Origin: Cyanobacteria bacterium M_surface_7_m2_040
GTDB taxonomy: Bacteria; Cyanobacteriota; Cyanobacteriia; PCC-6307; Cyanobiaceae
Direction of reading: 5' to 3'
Assembly: GCA_016882555.1 (NCBI GenBank)
Contig: VGPQ01000027.1
Span: forward strand, 1-9,945
DNA length: 9,945 nt
Positions 5,913 to 9,945 of this stretch are shown here, piece by piece. The position numbers and the translations under genes were made by a program. Numbering within the stretch: position 1 is the stretch's first letter; the number at the start of each line of letters is the position of its first letter. Under the pieces are notes generated by a model. That model was not told the DNA's origin, searched no databases, and saw only the letters and a program-made list of their open reading frames with translations.

Positions 5913-7250
5913 ATGGCATTTCAAGCGCGCAGTGGCGTGATGCTTCCTGGCACAACCCCACGACGAATCCTGGTGGTGGGGGGAGGCGGCCGCGAGAACG
6001 CCCTGGGCTGGGCCCTGGCCCGCTGCAGCGGGGTCGAGCAGGTGTGGGTGGCACCCGGCAACGGCGGCACCCAGGCCCTGACGGGCTGCCAGCAGCTGCC
6101 CATCGCCGAACACGACCAGGCAGCCCTGTTGAACGCGGCCCGGGAGCATCAGATCGAGTTGGTGGTGGTCGGCCCTGAGGCCCCGCTGGCCGCGGGCCTG
6201 GCCGACAGCCTGCGGCAGGCCGGAGTGGCCGTGTTCGGTCCCGGAGCGGCCGGCGCCCAGCTGGAGGCCAGCAAGCAATGGGCCAAGGCCCTGATGGTCG
6301 AGGCAGGGATCCCGACGGCCCGCCACTGGACGGCCAGCAGCCTCGAGGACGCTTTGGCCCAGGTTGAAGCGGTGGGCCAGCCCCTGGTGGTCAAGGCCGA
6401 TGGTCTGGCGGCCGGCAAGGGCGTCACGGTCGCCAGCTCGATCGCCGAGACCAGGGCCGCCCTGGAGGAGGTGTTCTCGGGCCGCTTCGGCGCTGCGGGC
6501 GCCAGCGTGGTGCTGGAGGAGATCCTCGAAGGCCCTGAGGTGTCGGTGTTTGCCCTCTGTGATGGCCAGCGGATGGTGCTGCTGCCCCCCGCCCAGGATC
6601 ACAAGCGCATCGGCGAGGGCGACACCGGTCCGAACACCGGCGGCATGGGTGCCTACGCCCCTGCGCCCCTGCTCGATCAGGCCGGCCTGGAGCAGGTGCG
6701 CCAACAGGTGCTGGAGCCCACGCTGGCCGCCCTGCAGGCCCTGGGCATCGACTACCGCGGCGTGATCTACGCCGGGCTGATGCTCACCGCCAGCGGCCCC
6801 AGCGTGATCGAGTTCAACTGCCGCTTCGGGGACCCCGAATGCGAAACCCTGATGCCGCTGATGGGTCCCGAGCTGGCGGCGGTGCTGCTGGCCTGCGCCC
6901 AGGGCCGCCTGGACCAGGCCCCCGCGCTCACCATCCATCCCGGCTGCAGTGCCTGCGTGATCGCCGCCGCTGCGGGCTATCCACTCAGCGCCCGCCTGGG
7001 CGATGCGATCCGCATCGACCTGTCGCCTGACGATCAGGCCGGCCAGGGATCGCTGCAACTCTTCCACGCCGGCAGCCAGCGCGATGGCAGCGGCGCCTGT
7101 CTCAGCGCCGGTGGCCGCGTGCTGGCGATGGTGGCCCAGGCCGATGATTTTGATGCGGCCTTTGCCCAGGCCTATGCAGGACTTGCCCAGGTGCACTTCG
7201 ACGGCATGACCGTGCGCCGCGACATCGGCCATCAGGTGAGGAACCGATGA
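5913..7250 (+). CDS. purD: PurD, phosphoribosylamine-glycine ligase (GAR synthetase)
   Basis: Joins glycine to 5-phosphoribosylamine using ATP, the second step of de novo purine synthesis. The protein is 445 residues from the ATG at 5913 (E. coli 429). Layout: N-domain with RILVVGGGGREN at 18-28 and VVVGPEAPLAAGL at 84-96; ATP-grasp core with ASKQWAKALM at 119-128, VVKADGLAAGKG at 159-170 and EEILEGPEVSVF at 202-213; DHKRIGEGDTGPNTGGMGAY at 229-248; the family signature RFGDPECE at 304-311 (GDPE with metal-ligand Glu309 and Asn302 before it); then the C-terminal domain. The start is uncertain: 5913 has purine-rich sequence directly against the ATG, while ATG 5940 would give 436 residues and begins nearer the conserved block. 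The stop overlaps the nblS start as ATGA. Confidence 0.96.
   Translation: MAFQARSGVMLPGTTPRRILVVGGGGRENALGWALARCSGVEQVWVAPGNGGTQALTGCQQLPIAEHDQAALLNAAREHQIELVVVGPEAPLAAGLADSLRQAGVAVFGPGAAGAQLEASKQWAKALMVEAGIPTARHWTASSLEDALAQVEAVGQPLVVKADGLAAGKGVTVASSIAETRAALEEVFSGRFGAAGASVVLEEILEGPEVSVFALCDGQRMVLLPPAQDHKRIGEGDTGPNTGGMGAYAPAPLLDQAGLEQVRQQVLEPTLAALQALGIDYRGVIYAGLMLTASGPSVIEFNCRFGDPECETLMPLMGPELAAVLLACAQGRLDQAPALTIHPGCSACVIAAAAGYPLSARLGDAIRIDLSPDDQAGQGSLQLFHAGSQRDGSGACLSAGGRVLAMVAQADDFDAAFAQAYAGLAQVHFDGMTVRRDIGHQVRNR
7234..7242 (+). promoter_or_regulatory. nblS ribosome binding site inside purD
   Basis: AGGTGAGGA lies in the last codons of purD; its GAGGA ends 4 bases before the nblS ATG and its AGG ends 10 bases before it. 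This supports the 7247 start and coupled translation with purD. Confidence 0.7.
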
Positions 7251-9325
7251 CCAGCACCAGCAGCGAATCCCCTGCCGCTGCTGACGCTGCGGCCACTGCG
7301 GCCACTGCGGCGAACGAAACGAGCGGCTGGATCCAGACCCTGGCCCGCTGGTGGGCCGAGTTCAGCCTGCAGACCAAGTTGCTGGTTGCGGCGACCCTGG
7401 TGGTCAGCCTGCTGATGACGGGCATCACCTTCTTTGCCCTCAACGGCATCCAGCAGGGCGCCAAGAACAGCGACACCCGCTATGCCCGCGACCTGGGGGT
7501 GCTGCTCGCCGCCAACGTGACCCCGCTGGTGGCCGAGGGCAACGACCGGCAGCTGGCGGCGGTGGCCGAGCGCTTCTTTGAATCGAGCCGCAGCCTTCGC
7601 TACATCTTTTTCGCCGATCCCGAAGGGGTCATCTACCTGGGCATTCCGATCGGCGCCAACAACGGCAGCAGTGAACTGCTGCTCACCCGGCGGCTCGAGC
7701 TGCCGGCCGAGCTGCCACGGCGCGACGGCACTCCGCTGATCCGCCAGCACCTGAGCCCCGACGGCCAGGTCACCGATGTGTTCGTGCCGCTGATCAGCGA
7801 GGGACGCTCCCTCGGCGTGCTGGCCCTGGGCATCAACCCCAACGCCACCCTGGTGGCCAGCTCGGCCCTCACCCGCGAGGTCACGGTGGCGGTGTTCATC
7901 TCGATCTGGGTGCTGGTGATCCTGGGCGCGGTGTTCAATGCCCTCACCGTGACCCGCCCGGTCAAGGAGCTGCTGCGGGGCGTGCGCCAGGTGGCCAGCG
8001 GCAACTTCGACACCCGCGTCGAGCTGCCCGTGGGCGGTGAGCTGGGGGAGCTGCTGCAAGGCTTCAACACCATGGCCAGCGAACTGCAGGCCTACAAAGC
8101 CGCCAACATCGAGGAGCTCAAGGCCGAACAGGGCAAACAGCAATCCCTGATCGCCACCATGGCCGATGGGGCGGTGCTGCTCGATGCCGACGGTGCCATC
8201 GTGCTGGCCAACCCCACCGCCCGGCGCCTGTTTCGCTGGGAAGGGCGCAATCTGGAGGGCAATGAGCTGATCCGGGAGCTGCCGGAGCCGCTAGCCATCG
8301 ACCTGCAGGCGCCACTGGAGAACGTGATGACGGGCGGGCGCGAAGGCAGCGATGTGCGCTGCCGCTTCGGCGAACCAGCCCGCACCCTGCGCATCGTGCT
8401 GCAGGCGGTGCGCGACGTGAGCGGCGAAAGCCTCAAGGGCATCGCCATGACCATCCAGGACCTCACCCGTGAGGTGGAGCTCAACGCCGCCCAGAGCCGC
8501 TTCATCAGCAACGTCTCCCACGAGCTGCGCACCCCGCTGTTCAACATCAAGAGCTACGTCGAGACCCTGCATGATCTGGGCGACCAGCTCAGCGAGGAGG
8601 AAAAGCAGGAGTTTCTCGGCATCGCCAACGCCGAGACCGACCGGCTCACGCGCCTCGTCAACGACGTGCTTGACCTGTCCCGCCTGGAGAGCGAGCGGGT
8701 CTGGGCGCTCGAACCGCAGGAGATCGCCCCGGCCATCGAGCAGACCCTGCGCACCTACCGCCTCAATGCCGACGACAAAGGGGTCACGCTGCACTTCGAA
8801 GCCGACCCCCAGCTGCCGCGGGTGCTGGGCAACTGGGATCTGCTGCTGCAGGTGCTCGACAACCTGGTGGGCAACGCGCTGAAGTTCACCTCAAGAGGCG
8901 GGCAGCTCAGGCTGCGCGCCTACCCCTGGCCCGACCAGTGCGAACTGCCCGGCGCCGAAGCCAATCCCAGCTGCGTGCTCAGCTCGCCCCTGCCCCGCCT
9001 GCGCATCGAGATTGGCGACAGCGGCTGCGGCATTCCCCAGGCCGACCAGCAGGGCATCTTCGAGCGCTTCTACCGGGTCGAGAATGCGGTGCACACCGAG
9101 GCAGGCACCGGCCTGGGGCTGTCGATTGTGCGGGGCATTCTCGACAAGCACGGCAGCCAGATCCGCATGGCGAGCGAACCGGGTGTGGGCACCACCTTCT
9201 GGTTTGAGCTGCCGCTGGAGGGGGCCGACGCCGACGAGCTGCGGCTGATGGCCGAACGCCGCCTGGGCACCAACGGCGAGGCGCTGGCTTCAGGCGTCGT
9301 CAGCCACCCCCCTGACAATGCGTGA
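7247..9325 (+). CDS. nblS: NblS/Hik33 (DspA)-type membrane sensor histidine kinase
   Basis: Sensor kinase of the conserved cyanobacterial family that signals light, nutrient, cold and osmotic stress, known to act with RpaB-class response regulators. It has 692 residues, slightly longer than the S. elongatus and Synechocystis proteins (about 660). Domains in order: Ala/Thr-rich N-terminal extension 1-26; membrane segment about 45-66; extracytoplasmic region about 67-211; membrane segment about 212-233; HAMP about 234-286; PAS about 296-405; HisKA with FISNVSHELRTPL and phospho-acceptor His425; HATPase with N-box Asn539/Asn543, G1 box DSGCG at 591-595, F-box FERFYR at 605-610 and G2 box GTGLGLS at 620-626. 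All catalytic boxes look intact. A segment rich in Pro and Cys (560-583) lies between the N and G1 boxes. The last 36 bases overlap the 3' end of kaiC on the other strand. Family-level identity is strong; naming as NblS rests on layout and the kaiC neighbourhood. Confidence 0.92.
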   Translation: MTSTSSESPAAADAAATAATAANETSGWIQTLARWWAEFSLQTKLLVAATLVVSLLMTGITFFALNGIQQGAKNSDTRYARDLGVLLAANVTPLVAEGNDRQLAAVAERFFESSRSLRYIFFADPEGVIYLGIPIGANNGSSELLLTRRLELPAELPRRDGTPLIRQHLSPDGQVTDVFVPLISEGRSLGVLALGINPNATLVASSALTREVTVAVFISIWVLVILGAVFNALTVTRPVKELLRGVRQVASGNFDTRVELPVGGELGELLQGFNTMASELQAYKAANIEELKAEQGKQQSLIATMADGAVLLDADGAIVLANPTARRLFRWEGRNLEGNELIRELPEPLAIDLQAPLENVMTGGREGSDVRCRFGEPARTLRIVLQAVRDVSGESLKGIAMTIQDLTREVELNAAQSRFISNVSHELRTPLFNIKSYVETLHDLGDQLSEEEKQEFLGIANAETDRLTRLVNDVLDLSRLESERVWALEPQEIAPAIEQTLRTYRLNADDKGVTLHFEADPQLPRVLGNWDLLLQVLDNLVGNALKFTSRGGQLRLRAYPWPDQCELPGAEANPSCVLSSPLPRLRIEIGDSGCGIPQADQQGIFERFYRVENAVHTEAGTGLGLSIVRGILDKHGSQIRMASEPGVGTTFWFELPLEGADADELRLMAERRLGTNGEALASGVVSHPPDNA
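7288..7311 (+). repeat. 9-bp tandem repeat in the nblS N-terminal extension
   Basis: TGCGGCCAC occurs twice in direct tandem (7288-7296, 7297-7305) followed by a partial copy (TGCGGC, 7306-7311). The unit keeps the reading frame and encodes an Ala-Ala-Thr pattern, so copy number can change without breaking nblS. Confidence 0.7.
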
Positions 9326-9945
9326 GAGCTCGCTGCGCTCGTCGGTGGTGACCCGGTGCGGCACGCCCGAAATGATGCGCTCGAAATTCGAGAAGCTGTC
9401 CTTGATCTCGGGGCCGTTGCTGGTGATCACAAATTCGCGGATGCCCTTGTCGTGCCACGAGCCGCGCATCTTGAACACATTCAGCGCCCGGGCCATTTCG
9501 CCGCGGATCTCGACGTACTGCAGCAGCAGGATCGTGTCGGTGATCGTTGAGATGTGGGAGTCGGTGATCGAGTGGCTGCCCATGAACTCCTCGGAGGTGT
9601 TCGTGAAGAAGCCGGCGATCTCCTCCTGCTTGGCGTAACCGGTCACCCCGATCACAAACTGGCGGAAGGCGTTGTGGCTCACCCCGCGGGCCAGGGCGCT
9701 GAGCGAATCGATCGCCATGCGCGAGGGCTTGAACTGGCTGATCTCGGTCTTGATGATCTGCAGGTGATCCTCAAGGCCGGTTGATTCGGGGTAGGCGCAG
9801 ATGATCTTGAGCAGGCCGTCCTGCTCCATCTGCTCAAAGTCGATGCCCCAGCTGGTGGCGTTGCGCAGCAGCTGAGCGCGCGATTCCTCGTAGGCAAACA
9901 GGATCGCCCGCTCCTTGGAGCGGCAGGCGTCCTCGACAAACTTGC
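9290..9945 (-). CDS. kaiC: KaiC circadian clock ATPase/kinase, C-terminal part (5' end beyond window)
   Basis: Core clock protein; the CII domain carries autokinase and autophosphatase activity in the 24-hour oscillator with KaiA and KaiB. The window holds the last 217 residues, matching S. elongatus residues about 300-516 without gaps in my alignment from memory. The catalytic pair E318/E319 is in FAYEES, R385 in ALARGV, and the phosphorylation sites S431 and T432 (with T426) sit in TDSHISTITDT. KMRGSWHDKGIREF, the A-loop region (488-497) and the KaiA-binding tail follow. The tail ends RGVADDA, three residues shorter than S. elongatus and acidic at the end. The CI domain and Walker A of CII are outside the window. 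The stop at 9290 lies inside nblS, a 36-base convergent overlap. kaiB/kaiA would be expected upstream, beyond the right edge (inference). Confidence 0.98.
   Translation of the reverse strand, partial: KFVEDACRSKERAILFAYEESRAQLLRNATSWGIDFEQMEQDGLLKIICAYPESTGLEDHLQIIKTEISQFKPSRMAIDSLSALARGVSHNAFRQFVIGVTGYAKQEEIAGFFTNTSEEFMGSHSITDSHISTITDTILLLQYVEIRGEMARALNVFKMRGSWHDKGIREFVITSNGPEIKDSFSNFERIISGVPHRVTTDERSELSRIVRGVADDA

Noticed and set aside
5904..7232. A 442-codon open frame on the minus strand covering nearly all of purD
   Set aside because: It mirrors purD in GC-rich DNA, where antisense frames stay open by codon bias. The product is His/Gly/Gln-rich low-complexity with no motif, whereas purD has intact family signatures.
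9284..9310. Weak TGGCT/AGCCA inverted repeat near the nblS/kaiC ends, considered as a terminator
   Set aside because: Only 5 bp of stem with a long loop and no T-run on either strand.
1..9945. Signs of a mobile or defence system (integrase, toxin-antitoxin, CRISPR, phage genes)
   Set aside because: Every stretch is accounted for by housekeeping, envelope, purine and clock/light-signalling genes; no direct repeats of att type or composition break larger than the small bamA patch was seen.

Overview
The window looks like a piece of chromosome from a GC-rich cyanobacterium of the Synechococcus/Cyanobium (picocyanobacterial) type. The main evidence is the C-terminal half of the clock ATPase KaiC next to a full-length NblS/Hik33 (DspA)-type histidine kinase. 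These are surrounded by cyanobacterial-looking BamA/Omp85, LpxC, FabZ, LpxA, PurC and PurD proteins. Two HIP1 octamers (GCGATCGC) fit the same assignment. Coding density is almost complete, with no gap longer than about 45 bases between genes. I see no rRNA, tRNA, CRISPR array, transposase or phage gene, so this is core genome rather than an accessory island.

Leftward run (minus strand, read from 5881 down to 1): an exported helical protein of unknown function, then purC, bamA, lpxC, fabZ and lpxA (lpxA cut by the window edge). The genes are tightly packed. The unknown gene and purC share ATGA, purC and bamA are 44 bases apart, bamA and lpxC share a base in TGATG, lpxC and fabZ are 12 bases apart with the fabZ ribosome binding site over the lpxC stop, and fabZ and lpxA are 4 bases apart. 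The run ties one purine-synthesis step to outer-membrane construction: BamA inserts beta-barrels, LpxA and LpxC start lipid A, and FabZ draws on the same 3-hydroxyacyl-ACP pool for phospholipid acyl chains.

Rightward pair (plus strand, 5913 to 9325): purD and nblS, again joined by ATGA. PurD makes glycinamide ribonucleotide, an earlier step of the pathway that PurC serves. NblS is a membrane histidine kinase (two membrane segments, HAMP, PAS, HisKA, HATPase) for light and stress signalling. The purD and unknown-gene starts face away from each other across about 31 bases, so their promoters must overlap or lie inside the opposing gene.

Right edge (minus strand, 9290 to 9945): the C-terminal 217 residues of KaiC, which align without gaps to S. 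elongatus KaiC numbering as I remember that sequence and include the S431/T432 phosphorylation sites. kaiC and nblS converge and overlap tail to tail by 36 bases, so no separate terminator lies between them.

I found no clearly new multi-gene system. The observations most worth a second look are the kaiC/nblS tail overlap, the unknown exported protein coupled to purC, the TTG-started fabZ within the lpxC-fabZ-lpxA group, three cysteine pairs in the BamA barrel, and an AT-rich Asn/Ser patch in BamA.
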